Part shown: in pieces, positions 40,662 to 51,689 of the stretch
Position numbering within the stretch: position 1 is the first letter of the stretch
How the letters are laid out: each line of letters starts with the position of its first letter
From: Prochlorococcus marinus XMU1411
GTDB lineage: Bacteria > Cyanobacteriota > Cyanobacteriia > PCC-6307 > Cyanobiaceae
Direction: 5' to 3'
Assembly (NCBI RefSeq): GCF_017696075.1
Contig: NZ_JAAORI010000006.1
Location: 62,001 to 126,000, forward strand
Length of the DNA: 64,000 nt
Translations under genes and position numbers: made by a program
Notes under the pieces: model-generated
Databases searched by the model: none
Seen by the model: only the letters and a program-made list of their open reading frames with translations
Told to the model about the DNA's origin: nothing

Positions 40662-43493
40662 TTACTTTTTGTCACCCGTTTCAGTTTTAGGTTGAAACAT
40701 AAACATTGAATAAATTACATTTCGTCTCATATTAGTCATCATTTCAAGAAACATATCATATCCTTCATTTTTATATTCAATTAAAGGATCTTTTTGTCCA
40801 TAACCTCTCAAGCCAACTGATTCTCTTAAAGAATCCATAGATTGAAGATGTTCTCGCCATAAATTATCAATTTGCTGTAATATAAAAAATCTTTCAGCTT
40901 CTCTCATCAAACCAGGACGTATCTTGTCTATTTGTGATTCCTTTAAATCATAGGCTATTCGCATTTGCTCTTGAAGATAGTTTTTTAATTCTTCTATTGA
41001 CAACAAGCTAACATGATCAGCTTTAAGATCATCTAATAAATAGATAAATTCTTTGACTTTAGAAATTAATTGTTCAATATTCCATTCTTCTGGAGGAAGA
41101 TCAGGATTAATATAAGCCTCTACAATTTCACTCATTGTTCTCTCTCCATATCCTATTACCTGCTTCTTTAAATCAATTCCTCGCAAGACTCTTATCCTTT
41201 CACTATAAACTGCTTTTCTTTGATTATTCATTACCTCATCATATTCAAAAACTTGTTTTCTAATATCGTAATAATAAGTCTCAACTTTCTTTTGAGCACT
41301 TTCAAGAGACCTAGTAAGCATTCCTGACTCAATAGGCATATCTTCATCAACCCTAAATGCATTCATTAAATTTGCAACCCTATCGCCTCCAAAAATCCTT
41401 AATAGATTATCTTCTAAAGATAAAAAGAATCTGGTACTTCCAAGATCACCTTGTCTTCCTGCTCTACCTCTAAGTTGATTATCCACTCTTCTTGATTCAT
41501 GTCTTTCAGTACCTATTACATGTAAACCACCAGCTTCTCTTACTTTTTCCTCTTCATTAATCAAAACTTTTTCATATTCTTTTTTAACATCTGATAAAGA
41601 TTCTCTCAACAGCTTTATCAAATTGTCCTCTGTTGGAGCCTTTTCTGCAGCTGTAGCTATCTTGTCATCTAGTTCCAAGATAGAAAGTTGTCTATCTCCC
41701 CAATTTTCAACAAGTTTTTTAGATAAAAAAGACAGTTTCTTTTCAATTTCTTCATCTAGTTTGCAAGGAAAAAGACTTTTTGAAATGTCTGGAATATTTT
41801 TTTTCAAATTTGAAACCTTCTTTGAAGAAAAGCCACTCTTAGCTTTTGAACTTCTTTGCTTAGGGATCGGTGGCTTATGCTCATTATCTGGCTTAACTAA
41901 TAAAGGTACTAAGATCTCTTTTAGTTTCAGTCTTGCCATATAGTCACTATTACCACCGAGAATTATATCTGTTCCTCTCCCAGCCATATTAGTAGCAATA
42001 GTAACAGCTCCTGCTCTACCAGCCTGAGCAATAATTTCCGCCTCACGTTCTACATTTTCAGGCTTGGCATTTAACAAATTATGTGGAATATTTTCTTCGG
42101 ATAAAAGGGAGCTCAATAACTCACTCTTTTCCACACTTGTTGTACCAACTAAAACAGGTCTGCTCTCTCTGTGAATTTTTGCGGTTTCTTTCGCAACAGC
42201 TTTCCATTTTCCTATCTCTGTTTTAAATACTTGATCTGACCAGTCTTGTCTTTTCCTTGTTTGATTTGTCGGTATAACTGTTGATTCCAATTTATAAGTT
42301 TTTTCAAATTCAACCTCTTCAGTTTTTGCAGTTCCTGTCATACCAGCTAAACCAGGATATAAGAGGAAAAAATTCTGATAAGTAATTGATGCTAATGTTT
42401 GAGTTTCAGGCTGAATTTTAAGATTCTCTTTTGCTTCTATTGCCTGATGTTGTCCGTCGCTCCAGCGCCTTCCTGGCATCACCCTACCTGTAAATTCATC
42501 TACTATTACAGCTTCATCATTTTTAATAATGTAATTAACATCTCTAGTAAATAATTCTTTAGCTTTTAAAGCATTAGTTATATAGTGCGCCCAAGGATCT
42601 TGAGGATTATATAAATCACTCACTTCTAAATAATCTTCACATTTCGCGAAACCCTGATCTGTTAATATGCAACTTCTCTGCTTTTCATCAACTTCATAAT
42701 CCCCTTCTGGATCTATCCCATCTTTACTTAATTCTTTTGCTTTGACTAATGCCAAAGCTAATTCCGAAGCTTTTTGATATTTTTCTTGTGGCCTTTCAAC
42801 TTGTCCAGAAATGATAAGAGGTGTTCTAGCTTCATCAATTAATATTGAATCAACCTCGTCAATCACACAGTAATTGAATTTTCTTTGCACTACCTCATTA
42901 AAATCTGTAGACATATTATCTCTTAGATAATCAAATCCTAATTCGGAATTAGTGGCATATGTTATGTCGCAGTCGTAATTTTTCTTTCTCTCAACTGGGC
43001 TCATATCTTGCTGAATCAAACCAACGGATAAACCTAAAAAACGATGAACTTGTCCCATCCACTCAGCATCTCTTCTAGCTAAATAATCATTTACGGTAAC
43101 AACATGAACTCCTTTCCCAGTTAAAGCATTTAAGTAACAAGGTAATGTTGCAACAAGAGTTTTTCCTTCTCCAGTCTTCATTTCAGCAATTTGACATTCA
43201 TGTAAAACCATCCCACCTATTAACTGAACATCAAAATGTCTCATATCAAGAACACGTTTACTTGCTTCTCTGACAATTGCAAAAGCTTTAGGCAGATATT
43301 CTTCTAAGAGTTGCTTTTGTTTTTTGTAATTCAGTTCAGAGGAAATCTTTGATTTTAAATTATGAGTTTCTTCCCTTAGTTCATTATCAGTTAATTTTGA
43401 AATTTCATCCTCTAGAAAGTTTATTTCTTCAACTATTGGTTGATAGCGCTTTAACTTTCGTGTATTCGGATCTCCCAACAAAAGTTTTAGCAT
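40662..43493 (-). CDS. secA: Protein translocase ATPase SecA
   Basis: A 943-residue motor that pushes preproteins through SecYEG in plasma and thylakoid membranes. Walker A is in [14 protein letters not shown], the DEAD-like box in [18 protein letters not shown], and helicase motif VI in [15 protein letters not shown] lysine/serine-rich insert (about 525-560) is typical of cyanobacteria. The C-terminal zinc-binding cysteine motif of E. coli SecA is absent, as in other cyanobacteria. It is monocistronic in appearance, with 176 bases upstream. Confidence 0.97.
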   Translation of the reverse strand: MLKLLLGDPNTRKLKRYQPIVEEINFLEDEISKLTDNELREETHNLKSKISSELNYKKQKQLLEEYLPKAFAIVREASKRVLDMRHFDVQLIGGMVLHECQIAEMKTGEGKTLVATLPCYLNALTGKGVHVVTVNDYLARRDAEWMGQVHRFLGLSVGLIQQDMSPVERKKNYDCDITYATNSELGFDYLRDNMSTDFNEVVQRKFNYCVIDEVDSILIDEARTPLIISGQVERPQEKYQKASELALALVKAKELSKDGIDPEGDYEVDEKQRSCILTDQGFAKCEDYLEVSDLYNPQDPWAHYITNALKAKELFTRDVNYIIKNDEAVIVDEFTGRVMPGRRWSDGQHQAIEAKENLKIQPETQTLASITYQNFFLLYPGLAGMTGTAKTEEVEFEKTYKLESTVIPTNQTRKRQDWSDQVFKTEIGKWKAVAKETAKIHRESRPVLVGTTSVEKSELLSSLLSEENIPHNLLNAKPENVEREAEIIAQAGRAGAVTIATNMAGRGTDIILGGNSDYMARLKLKEILVPLLVKPDNEHKPPIPKQRSSKAKSGFSSKKVSNLKKNIPDISKSLFPCKLDEEIEKKLSFLSKKLVENWGDRQLSILELDDKIATAAEKAPTEDNLIKLLRESLSDVKKEYEKVLINEEEKVREAGGLHVIGTERHESRRVDNQLRGRAGRQGDLGSTRFFLSLEDNLLRIFGGDRVANLMNAFRVDEDMPIESGMLTRSLESAQKKVETYYYDIRKQVFEYDEVMNNQRKAVYSERIRVLRGIDLKKQVIGYGERTMSEIVEAYINPDLPPEEWNIEQLISKVKEFIYLLDDLKADHVSLLSIEELKNYLQEQMRIAYDLKESQIDKIRPGLMREAERFFILQQIDNLWREHLQSMDSLRESVGLRGYGQKDPLIEYKNEGYDMFLEMMTNMRRNVIYSMFMFQPKTETGDKK

Positions 43494-43669
43494 AAGTAAA
43501 AGTCCTTAAAAATTTCATCCTATTACAAACATTATAAATTAGTGCGTTACAACTGAATGAAGAATAATTATATCTCTTTAATTTAAAGAAATGATCGACT
43601 AAGGTGTTTAGATTGCAATTTAAAAAAATAATCTAATCATCATCAATCTTCTAAACCTTTTTTTAACAA

Positions 43670-44125
43670 ATGAATGAAATATCTATAATAAAACATTCCA
43701 AAGGAGCTATTGGATTAAGGTTTTTTGGTTTAGGCCCCAAACTAAAGCCAAGCAATGGGCTCAATAAGCTACAAAAACTCTTAGATAGAAATACTTTTTG
43801 GGCAAAAAGTAGAACAATTAATGATCTGAAAAAATGTCTTTCCAATAGTGACGTTGTAATAAGTCTTTGGATTGGAGAAGAAATAGTAGGTTTTGGTAGA
43901 GCTTTAACAGATGGAGTTTACAGAGGTGTTCTTTGGGATGTAGTTATAGATCAAAATTATCAAGGCAAAGGTTTAGGAACAATTATTATAAAAAATCTAT
44001 TATCTTCAAAAGAAATTAAAAATACAAAAAAATTATATTTAATGACAACTAATAAAAAATTATTTTACTCTCAATTTTCTTTCAAAGAAGTTACTTCTCA
44101 AAACTTGTTAATTCGAGAAATATAG
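43670..44125 (+). CDS. GNAT family N-acetyltransferase, Ycf52 / plastid SNAT-like
   Basis: A 151-residue acetyltransferase with the acetyl-CoA loop DQNYQGKGLGTIIIKNLL (about 103-120). The stretches FWAKSRTINDLKKCLSNSD, GFGRALTDGVYRGVLWDVV and LYLMTTNKKLFYSQFSF match my memory of the cyanobacterial/plastid family that includes red-algal Ycf52 and plant plastid SNAT/NSI enzymes, which acetylate protein lysines or serotonin-type amines. The substrate here is unknown. It stands alone between secA and the NTF2-like gene. Confidence 0.85.
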   Translation: MNEISIIKHSKGAIGLRFFGLGPKLKPSNGLNKLQKLLDRNTFWAKSRTINDLKKCLSNSDVVISLWIGEEIVGFGRALTDGVYRGVLWDVVIDQNYQGKGLGTIIIKNLLSSKEIKNTKKLYLMTTNKKLFYSQFSFKEVTSQNLLIREI

Positions 44126-44177
44126 ACCACTGCTTTTTCAAAGAGATTACAATCTAGCAAAATTAATTTGTCAAAAA

Positions 44178-44609
44178 TCAACTAACAAACCTACCATAAA
44201 GCCATCTTATAAAGGAACCTAAAATTGGAACTGGTCCAAAAGTTGGTCCACAAAAATCAAAATAATCTCTATGCTCTTTAATTAATCCATTGTCAGAAAA
44301 TATTAAACGTGTAGTACCTGGATAAATAAATTCTTTACCCATTATTTTTAAACCCATTGTCCATTCGATGAATCCATAATTATTATTAATTGAAATCGCA
44401 TGTGTCTCTAGACAAACATCATCACATCTTTTGACTAACTTTTCTTGTGCTGCAATGTAGCAATCTAATCCTTGTGTTTCTTGTGTAGGATCAATGAAAA
44501 TAACGTTATCGTTATAAAATTCTGCCCATTTTTTTCTAGTGGGAGGGTTAATGCCATAAGGTTTAGTAAATAATTTTTTTAAATCTTCAGTAGAAATGAT
44601 TTTAGACAC
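44178..44609 (-). CDS. NTF2-like (SnoaL-type) domain protein
   Basis: A 143-residue protein with the cone-shaped alpha+beta fold pattern of the NTF2-like superfamily: N-terminal helices, WAEFYNDNVIFIDPTQETQG, then strands ending in IYPGTTRLIFSDNGLIKEHR and DYFDFCGPTFGPVP. Members range from isomerases to lipid or pigment binders and no active site is evident. It lies alone on the minus strand, followed on its upstream side by the 280-base spacer before the CMAH-like gene. Confidence 0.75.
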   Translation of the reverse strand: MSKIISTEDLKKLFTKPYGINPPTRKKWAEFYNDNVIFIDPTQETQGLDCYIAAQEKLVKRCDDVCLETHAISINNNYGFIEWTMGLKIMGKEFIYPGTTRLIFSDNGLIKEHRDYFDFCGPTFGPVPILGSFIRWLYGRFVS

Positions 44610-44889
44610 TTTTAAATTTTTTTTGTATTTTAAAGTAAAAAGAAAAAAAATGGATATAGAGACTTATAAGCCTAACTATTAAACAGCAAAAAGGCTAAAG
44701 ATATTAAATACATATATTTAAAAAAAATGGTATTGCTATGTCCAATTTATAGTTTTCAAAGTTATAAATTTCTTATTCTGCTCTTAGTAAGATAATAATT
44801 TTTGTTATCTTTGGTTTTTATGGATTAGACCCTCTTAAAATTCATAAAATTTAAATTAAAAGTAATCTTTCAATGCTAATTAGGAAATA
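44610..44889. other. Longest gene-free spacer (280 bases), nothing recognised
   Basis: The spacer between the divergent NTF2-like and CMAH-like genes is A+T-rich, with no reading frame of useful length, no tRNA-like fold, no known riboswitch blocks and no strong hairpin. It is unusually long for this compact chromosome and may hold the promoters of both genes or an unrecognised small RNA. Confidence 0.4.
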
Positions 44890-46182
44890 ATGAAAATTAT
44901 TTGGGTAAATCACGCCTCTTTTATATTCGAACACTCTAATATTAGACTAATTTGCGATCCATGGTTAAGTGGAACAGCTTTTAATGAAGGTTGGCATTTA
45001 TTAGCAGAAACGAAATTTAAATTTAAAGATTTTTCTCAAATTACTCATATATGGATTTCACATGAACATCCCGATCATTTTTCTCCAGCAACATTTAAAA
45101 AAATACCCAAAAATTTGATAGAAAACATAACAGTTTTATATCAATATACTGAAGATAAAAAAGTTTTAAACTTTATCAAAAAATTAGGATTTAAAACTAT
45201 TGAAATAATCCCAAAGATACCTCTAAAAATTGCTAATGATTTTTATTTAATTAGTGATAAATTTGGAGCAGAAGATTCATGGTTAAAAATAGTAACCAAG
45301 GATTATAGTTTATTGAATATGAACGATTGTCCTATAAGAAAAAAAGATGATCTTAATAATTTAAAGCGCAATATTGGTAACGTAGATCTTCTCCTAACTC
45401 AATTTAGCTATGCAAATTGGTGTGGTAATAAATCCCAAAAAACTTTAAGGAAAAAAGAAGCTTCAGTTTATTTAAATCAAATGCTCAATCAAATTGAATT
45501 TCTTAAGCCGAGTACAGTTATTCCATTTGCTAGTTATATATATTTTTGCCACGAAGAGAATTTTTATCATAATGACTGCATAAATAAAATATCACTCGTT
45601 TACAAAACAATTAAAAACAAAACTAATGCAGATTGCAATGTTCTATATCCAGGAGATACTTGGGAAATTGGAGAATTATATAATTCCGCAAAATCTATTA
45701 AAAATTATGATAAAGACTATGATTCTCTGACAAAAAGAATACTCAAAAAATCAAAAAAAATTCCTATTAATGTTTTAATAAATTCAGCTAATAAATACAA
45801 AAATGATTTAAAAAAAAGAAATTGGATTTTCCCTTTAAAAATATTAAAGCTTTTTGGTTACTTGAGAGCAACAAAGATTTATTTAACTGATCATAAGCAA
45901 ACACTATTATTTTCTTTTTCTTCAGGTATATCGTTCGATAATTTTCCGATTAGCGATTCAGATATACAATTAAGTTCTGAAAGCCTTTTATATTGTTTAA
46001 ATTATCTTTGGGGAGTAGGGACACTAGCAATAAATGCTAGATTTGTGACTTCAAATAATGGATCTTTACGTTATTTTTATAGAAATTTTGCCTTAAGTGC
46101 AGAAAACAACGCAGGTAGGTATTTCCCAAAAGGCTATATCGCCAAATTAATTAACAAAATACTAAATAAGTTAAAATATTAA
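44890..46182 (+). CDS. Metallo-beta-lactamase-fold protein related to CMP-Neu5Ac hydroxylase (CMAH), without Rieske domain
   Basis: A 430-residue protein. DPWLSGTAFNEGWHLL (23-38) and SHEHPDHFSP (57-66, metal ligands His58, His60, Asp62, His63) begin an MBL fold; LLNMNDCPI (Asp146), VIPFASYIYF and LYPGDTWEIG follow. These blocks, and the end (LWGVGTLAINARF and LRYFYRNFAL), align in order with my memory of the non-Rieske part of animal CMAH. The N-terminal Rieske iron-sulfur domain is absent, so hydroxylation by the CMAH route is unlikely. Bacterial relatives may act on surface sugars. It ends 15 bases from the 3' end of tRNA-Gly. Confidence 0.75.
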   Translation: MKIIWVNHASFIFEHSNIRLICDPWLSGTAFNEGWHLLAETKFKFKDFSQITHIWISHEHPDHFSPATFKKIPKNLIENITVLYQYTEDKKVLNFIKKLGFKTIEIIPKIPLKIANDFYLISDKFGAEDSWLKIVTKDYSLLNMNDCPIRKKDDLNNLKRNIGNVDLLLTQFSYANWCGNKSQKTLRKKEASVYLNQMLNQIEFLKPSTVIPFASYIYFCHEENFYHNDCINKISLVYKTIKNKTNADCNVLYPGDTWEIGELYNSAKSIKNYDKDYDSLTKRILKKSKKIPINVLINSANKYKNDLKKRNWIFPLKILKLFGYLRATKIYLTDHKQTLLFSFSSGISFDNFPISDSDIQLSSESLLYCLNYLWGVGTLAINARFVTSNNGSLRYFYRNFALSAENNAGRYFPKGYIAKLINKILNKLKY

Positions 46183-46197
46183 TGTCAGTTTTAAAAA

Positions 46198-46268
46198 GCG
46201 GATGAAGAGATTCGAACTCTCGACATTCTCCTTGGCAAGGAGATGCTCTACCACTGAGCTACATCCGC
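46198..46268 (-). tRNA. tRNA-Gly (anticodon GCC)
   Basis: The minus strand folds into a 71-nt cloverleaf with 7-bp acceptor stem, D loop AGTGGTA, anticodon loop TTGCCAA (anticodon GCC) and T arm with TTCGAAT. CCA is not encoded. Its 3' end faces the CMAH-like gene. I found no duplicate of the tRNA 3' end nearby, so there is no attachment-site pair to support an island. Confidence 0.96.
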
Positions 46269-46329
46269 AAACTCTTTTATCTTATCCTAAATAAGGAATC
46301 ATTGATATAAATAATTAATTTTTTTTCAA

Positions 46330-46806
46330 CTAATTTAAATTTTTCATTAAAGATCCCATCTCAATTGCTTGTAAAGCATAATTCCAACCAAGATTATTCT
46401 TAATCCCTGCTCTCTCTAAAGCCTGCTGCATAGTATCAGTAGTTAAAACTCCGAAAATAATTGGAATATCATTCTCATATGAAACTTGTGAAATGCCTTT
46501 ACTTGCTTCAGATATAACTACATCATAGTGGGAAGTTTCACCACGGATCACAGCCCCAAGGGCAATTACAACGTCATAACTCTTTTTTTTCATTAGAGTT
46601 TTAGCTGCAATTGGCAATTCATATGAACCAGGAACCCATACTATATCAACTTGTTTGCTTAATTCAGAAGTATCTAAACCGTGTCTTTTTAAACAATCCA
46701 GGCAAGCGGATAAAATTTTATTTGTAATTAAATCATTAAATCTTGCTATTACAATCCCTACATTTAAAGTAGATGCATTAGTAAAAGACCCTTCAAAAAT
46801 AGCCAT
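46330..46806 (-). CDS. ribH: 6,7-dimethyl-8-ribityllumazine synthase
   Basis: A 158-residue enzyme that condenses the pyrimidinedione with dihydroxybutanone phosphate, the next-to-last step of riboflavin synthesis. [30 protein letters not shown] and [14 protein letters not shown] (with the catalytic His) are the family motifs. It forms large oligomeric shells in other bacteria. It follows psbZ on the same strand after 49 bases. No FMN riboswitch was seen. Confidence 0.96.
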   Translation of the reverse strand: MAIFEGSFTNASTLNVGIVIARFNDLITNKILSACLDCLKRHGLDTSELSKQVDIVWVPGSYELPIAAKTLMKKKSYDVVIALGAVIRGETSHYDVVISEASKGISQVSYENDIPIIFGVLTTDTMQQALERAGIKNNLGWNYALQAIEMGSLMKNLN

Positions 46807-46855
46807 TCAATTTTGCTTTAATACATTAATAGCCTCTCACGAAAAGGTATTAAGT

Positions 46856-47053
46856 TCAAACTAATGAAGAAACAATTCCTGTAATAAAAACCAAAACAAC
46901 CCAAACAGCTGCAATGGAATAAATTTTCCTCCTGCTTTCTCGCTGTCCCTCCTCGGTAGAAGGTTGAGTTACATATAAAACTGGTACTCCTACCACCGCA
47001 ATTAAAGAAGCGAACAATAGAGCATTAACAAAGAAAAAGTTAACAGCCTGCAT
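46856..47053 (-). CDS. psbZ: Photosystem II protein PsbZ (Ycf9)
   Basis: A 65-residue protein with two membrane helices (about 5-28 and 44-64) and the conserved LIAVVGVPVLYVTQP turn and VWVVLVFITGIVSSLV second helix. PsbZ sits at the edge of the photosystem II core near CP43 and affects supercomplex stability. The inter-helix loop (STEEGQRESRRK) is charged. It is divergent from mutS across 141 bases, with a TATAAT box on its strand at 47077-47082. Confidence 0.93.
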   Translation of the reverse strand: MQAVNFFFVNALLFASLIAVVGVPVLYVTQPSTEEGQRESRRKIYSIAAVWVVLVFITGIVSSLV

Positions 47054-47076
47054 AATTTAGTCTTAAGTTTCAAATT

Positions 47077-47082
47077 ATTATA
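47077..47082 (-). promoter_or_regulatory. Possible -10 box of psbZ
   Basis: A perfect TATAAT on the minus strand lies 23 bases upstream of the psbZ start. Another TATAAT, on the plus strand at 47088-47093, could serve mutS. Neither has a convincing -35 box. Confidence 0.3.
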
Positions 47083-47194
47083 AATACTATAATCTCATGA
47101 AAATGATAATTTTTAGAGAAAATTTACATACTTTTAGCTACTTTAGATGCAAAAAAAATTTTTCTACCTAATATCTATTTAGGAAATAAAAACT

Positions 47195-49936
47195 ATGCCA
47201 GAAGATTCGATAATACAAAAGAATTTATTTGCGATTGATAATGAAAATAATGAGCAAGAAGAAATAACAAAAATTCCAGAAGATTTATCTTGGGAAGATT
47301 TAAAAAAAGAATCTAAAAAAAGACCTAGACAAAGAAAAAATTCAACTAATTTAATAAATAAATTCAAGACTGATTTAATTTCAAATAACAAAAATGTTTG
47401 CATCAATGAAGAATCTTATAGTTATAAAACAGTTTCAAAACTGAAATTAACTCCTGTAATGAAGCATTATGTAACTCTAAAAGAGGAAAATAAAGATAGG
47501 TTATTACTTTATAGATTAGGAGATTTTTTTGAATGTTTTTTTGAGGATGCTGTATTAATATCTAACCTTTTAGAAATAACACTTACAAGTAAAGATGCTG
47601 GCAAAGAGATTGGAAAAATCCCTATGGCAGGGGTTCCCTATCATGCAATGGAGAGATACTGTGCTGATTTAATTAAAAAAAATTATTCTGTGGTTATATG
47701 CGACCAATTAGAAAAAAGTTCTGGCAATTATGGGACTCCAATTAAAAGAGGCATAACAAGAATAATTACTCCTGGAACTGTAATTGAAGAAGGGATGTTG
47801 ATAGCAAAGAAAAATAATTGGATTACTGCTATCTACTTATCAGAAGAAAACTCAGACGAATCTTATGAATGGGGAATATCAAAGGCTGATGTAAGCACAG
47901 GAGAATTAATAACTTTAGAAGGACAATCTCTGTCAAAACTATTTGATGAAATTATTAAATTAGATTCTTCAGAAATCATTGTAGGAAGTAATGAAGTAAG
48001 AAATTTATTAATTAAGGGAAATAGTCAAATAACATATACTATTTCTCAAGAGACTAATTTTGGCATTAATGAAGCAAATTATCTAATAAAAAAATATTTC
48101 CAAATTGCAAACCTAGAAGGAATAGGACTTAAAAATTTTAACAATGCAACTAGATCTCTTGGAGGTTTATTAAAGTATTTAGAAAAAATTAATCCTTCAA
48201 ATTTAGATAAAGATTCTTCTGTAAAAATCTCATTAGACTTTCCACAAATTCAATTTGGTCACAACAAATTAATTATTGATTATCAAACTCAAAAAAACTT
48301 AGAAATCAAAAATACACAACGAGAAAACAATTATGTAGGTTCGCTACTATGGAGCATTGATAGAACTTATACTTGCATGGGTTCAAGGTGTTTAAGAAGG
48401 TGGATAGATTCACCACTATTAAACGTTAATGAAATTTATAAAAGACAAAATATAATTAAAAACTTTATTGAATCTAGACAAGTACGTATAGATACCCAAA
48501 ATTTACTTAGAGCAATGGGGGATTTAGAAAGACTTGCAGGAAGAGCTTGTGCAGGACATGCAAGTCCTAGAGACTTAATTGCAATAGCGGAAGGTTTAAA
48601 AAAATTACCTAGACTTAAATCTATAATTGAATTATTTAAATATGATCTCCCAGATTGGACTGATCAATTAAAAAATATTGATGCAGGACTTTTAGAATTA
48701 GCTGACACTGTAAGTTTTAAACTAATAGAAAATCCTCCTCTCAATATAAGTGAAGGAGGCATGATCCACGATGGTGTTGACAACATATTAGATGGTTTAC
48801 GTAATTTAATGGATGATTACTCTAAGTGGCTAAATAAAGAGGAATTAAAAGAAAGAAAAATTAGCAAAATTTCAAACCTAAAAATTCAATTTCACAAAAA
48901 TTTTGGTTACTACATATCTATAAATAAATCAAAAGTTAATTTAGCTCCACAACATTGGATCAAAAGGCAAACACTTACTAATGAAGAAAGGTATATCACT
49001 TCAGAAATTAAAAATAAAGAAAATAAGATTTTCCAAATAAAAAGTAGAGCTTCATCAAGAGAATATGAAATTTTCTGCGAATTAAGAAATATAGTTGCTG
49101 AAAAAACAAAACAAATAAGATCAATTGCAAAATCTATAGCATCTCTTGATGCATTGCTTGGTTTATCAATTACTTCAGTAGAAAATAATTTTATAAAACC
49201 TTCATTAATACCAATAAATGATGCAATGACAAAAAATAGTACAAAAATTATCGCAGGAAGAAATCCAATAGTAGAGCAATTGTTAAATGATAAAAAGTTT
49301 ATAGCAAACGATATCTCTTTTGATGATAATCAAAAATTGATTATATTAACTGGTCCCAATGCAAGCGGAAAAAGTTGCTTTATAAGACAACTTGGTTTAA
49401 TACAAATTCTCGCACAAATTGGTAGCTTTGTTCCTGCTAATAATGCTGAAATCAAGATTGCAGATAGGATTTTTACAAGAATTGGGGCGGTTGATGATCA
49501 ATCATCTGGACAATCAACATTTATGGTAGAAATGTCTGAAACTGCATCAATTCTAAATCAGGCAACTTCTAGCTCACTAGTTTTACTTGATGAGATAGGT
49601 AGAGGGACATCTACTTTTGATGGACTTTCAATAGCTTGGTCAGTAAGTGAATATCTTGCAAAAAAAATTCAATGTAATACTATTTTTGCTACGCACTATC
49701 ATGAGCTGAATTATTTAAAAAATTCAAATAAGAATATACAAAATTTTCAAGTTTTAGTAGAACAAAATAACGATCAGCTAATTTTTAGTCACAGAATTGT
49801 AAAAGGAGGCTCAAACAAAAGTTACGGTATAGAGGCAGCTAAATTAGCAGGAGTTCCAAAAGAAGTTATAGAAAAAGCAAAATCGGTTTTAAATTCTTTA
49901 GAAGAAAATAATAAATTAAATTATGATATTCAGTAG
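47195..49936 (+). CDS. mutS: DNA mismatch repair protein MutS
   Basis: A 913-residue mismatch-recognition ATPase. The first ~85 residues are a charged, probably disordered extension not found in E. coli MutS. The mismatch-binding Phe-x-Glu motif is [11 protein letters not shown] (Phe111, Glu113), Walker A is GPNASGKS at 720-727, and Walker B is [16 protein letters not shown]. The conserved HYHEL motif follows. This fits MutS1. mutL is not in the window. It is divergent from psbZ and converges on cobH. Confidence 0.97.
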   Translation: MPEDSIIQKNLFAIDNENNEQEEITKIPEDLSWEDLKKESKKRPRQRKNSTNLINKFKTDLISNNKNVCINEESYSYKTVSKLKLTPVMKHYVTLKEENKDRLLLYRLGDFFECFFEDAVLISNLLEITLTSKDAGKEIGKIPMAGVPYHAMERYCADLIKKNYSVVICDQLEKSSGNYGTPIKRGITRIITPGTVIEEGMLIAKKNNWITAIYLSEENSDESYEWGISKADVSTGELITLEGQSLSKLFDEIIKLDSSEIIVGSNEVRNLLIKGNSQITYTISQETNFGINEANYLIKKYFQIANLEGIGLKNFNNATRSLGGLLKYLEKINPSNLDKDSSVKISLDFPQIQFGHNKLIIDYQTQKNLEIKNTQRENNYVGSLLWSIDRTYTCMGSRCLRRWIDSPLLNVNEIYKRQNIIKNFIESRQVRIDTQNLLRAMGDLERLAGRACAGHASPRDLIAIAEGLKKLPRLKSIIELFKYDLPDWTDQLKNIDAGLLELADTVSFKLIENPPLNISEGGMIHDGVDNILDGLRNLMDDYSKWLNKEELKERKISKISNLKIQFHKNFGYYISINKSKVNLAPQHWIKRQTLTNEERYITSEIKNKENKIFQIKSRASSREYEIFCELRNIVAEKTKQIRSIAKSIASLDALLGLSITSVENNFIKPSLIPINDAMTKNSTKIIAGRNPIVEQLLNDKKFIANDISFDDNQKLIILTGPNASGKSCFIRQLGLIQILAQIGSFVPANNAEIKIADRIFTRIGAVDDQSSGQSTFMVEMSETASILNQATSSSLVLLDEIGRGTSTFDGLSIAWSVSEYLAKKIQCNTIFATHYHELNYLKNSNKNIQNFQVLVEQNNDQLIFSHRIVKGGSNKSYGIEAAKLAGVPKEVIEKAKSVLNSLEENNKLNYDIQ

Positions 49937-49966
49937 ATTTTTGACTTTTTATAAGATACATACTTT

Positions 49967-50590
49967 TTAAATAGTTTCCCTCAACAAGGCGTTAACTGCA
50001 GCAGCTGCCATGGCAGCGCCTCCTCTAGTTGAATTCAAAACTATTCTAGGAAGATCAGTAGAAATGAGTTTGTTTTTGCTTTTCTCTACTCCAATAAATC
50101 CGACGGGCATTCCAATAATTAAACTAGGTAAATCTTTTGCATTCTCTAAAATATCAATTAAATAAGTTAAAGCTGTGGGCGAACTGCCAATAACTACAAT
50201 AGGTGATTTGCTTCCAGAATTTATAGCAGATAACTCCTTCCAACCTTCACTTAAGCCATATGCAGTTTTAGTTAACTCAATATGCTTATTTTCTCCAAAC
50301 CACATTCTCGCTGTAAATACTTTATTCCTAGTGGTATTCTCTGCCATAGATTTTATAGCTGCTGCTGCCATATCTGTATCAGTTAAAATTGGAGCACCAT
50401 TTTTAAGTGCCTGAAGGCCTTTTTCGCAAGCACCTTCACTAAAATTAATAAGATTTTGGATAGAAAAATCCCCTGAAGTATGTACTAATCTCTCTAAAAC
50501 TTTTTTTTCCAAATAATTTAGATTATTTGCTCCTAAATGAGATCTTATAAATTTAATGCTTTCCAAAAAAATTGGATGATCTATTACCAT
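49967..50590 (-). CDS. cobH: Precorrin-8X methylmutase (cobalt-precorrin-8 methylmutase)
   Basis: A 207-residue enzyme that moves a methyl group from C11 to C12 on the corrin ring during cobalamin-type (pseudocobalamin in this group) synthesis. The likely catalytic His is His37 in ERLVHTSGDFS, and GFIGVEKSK with STRGGAAMAAAAVNAL form the C-terminal substrate site. Other cob genes are not adjacent, which is normal for the scattered corrin genes of these organisms. It is divergent from holA over 58 bases. Confidence 0.95.
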   Translation of the reverse strand: MVIDHPIFLESIKFIRSHLGANNLNYLEKKVLERLVHTSGDFSIQNLINFSEGACEKGLQALKNGAPILTDTDMAAAAIKSMAENTTRNKVFTARMWFGENKHIELTKTAYGLSEGWKELSAINSGSKSPIVVIGSSPTALTYLIDILENAKDLPSLIIGMPVGFIGVEKSKNKLISTDLPRIVLNSTRGGAAMAAAAVNALLRETI

Positions 50591-50648
50591 TGAATTTTAT
50601 TTGTGTTAGAAGTAATCATAGTTAATATATATTTTTTATTGAGCGATT

Positions 50649-51650
50649 ATGCCAATACAAATATTATGGGGTAATGATCTAAATGCTCAAAATAAATTTA
50701 TTCAAAAATTAATAGATAACGAAGTATCCAAAGAATGGAAGGAAATAAACGTAACTAATTTAAATGGAGATGATGATGAGCAAGTCAATAAAGCTTTTGA
50801 TGAAGTTCTTACACCTCCTTTTGGAGATGGATACAGAATAGTTATATTGAAAAATAATCCAATTTTTACCGAAAAAAATGAGTATCTAAGAATTAAATTT
50901 GAAAAAATTCATGACAATATACCGCAAAATACTTATTTGATTTTGCAAAATACAAAAAAACCAGACTCACGCCTAAAGAGTACTAAATTTTTACAAAAAC
51001 TTATCAAAAATAATTTGGCCAAAGAAAAATCATTTTCTTTACCAGAAATCTGGGACTATGAAGGACAAAAAAGATTCTTAGAAGATGCAGCAAATTCAAT
51101 GGATATCAAAATTGATAATAATGCAGCTGAATTAATTATTGATTCAGTTGGAAATGATAGCTTTAAATTAATAAATGAGTTAGCGAAAGCAAAAACATAC
51201 CTTTCTGCAATATCAAGTGATTTGAATTCACAACTTTTTCTAACAAGTATTGATGCAAAAAAAATATTTTGCGATCATCAATCCAATATTTTCAAAATCA
51301 TTGATCTTCTCTTACAAAAAAATATTAATGAAAGCCTAATTGAAATAAATTATTCCTTACAGAAAGGAGAACCTGCTTTAAGATTAAATGCAGGTTTAAT
51401 CAGTCAAATAAGGATTCATACAATTATAAAATTAGCAGTCAATGCAGGAAACGATAATGCAGACAAGATTTGTACTCTTGCAGGTATTTCAAATCCAAAA
51501 AGAATTTTTTTTATTCGAAAAAAAGTAAAGAACATATCACAAGATTATTTAATGGATTTATTGAGTAACTTATTAGATATTGAATCATTGCTAAAACAAG
51601 GTAATAATCCTATAAATGTTTTTACAGATAGTTTAATTAATTTAAGTTAA
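50649..51650 (+). CDS. holA: DNA polymerase III subunit delta
   Basis: A 333-residue clamp-loader subunit that opens the sliding clamp. The sequence is weakly conserved; the N-terminal MPIQILWGNDLNAQNKFIQK, the DGYRIVILKN strand and the C-terminal helical collar (LNAGLISQIRIHTIIKL) match the family layout. It lacks an intact P-loop, as expected for delta. It precedes lysC by 39 bases on the same strand. Confidence 0.88.
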   Translation: MPIQILWGNDLNAQNKFIQKLIDNEVSKEWKEINVTNLNGDDDEQVNKAFDEVLTPPFGDGYRIVILKNNPIFTEKNEYLRIKFEKIHDNIPQNTYLILQNTKKPDSRLKSTKFLQKLIKNNLAKEKSFSLPEIWDYEGQKRFLEDAANSMDIKIDNNAAELIIDSVGNDSFKLINELAKAKTYLSAISSDLNSQLFLTSIDAKKIFCDHQSNIFKIIDLLLQKNINESLIEINYSLQKGEPALRLNAGLISQIRIHTIIKLAVNAGNDNADKICTLAGISNPKRIFFIRKKVKNISQDYLMDLLSNLLDIESLLKQGNNPINVFTDSLINLS

Positions 51651-51689
51651 CCAAATTATAAGTTTAAGAATTTACATTATGATTTAAAC

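Noticed and set aside
44100-46268. Genomic island bounded by tRNA-Gly attachment sites
   Set aside because: No second copy of the tRNA 3' end was found in the left flank, and there is no integrase gene; only the position of the CMAH-like gene is suggestive.
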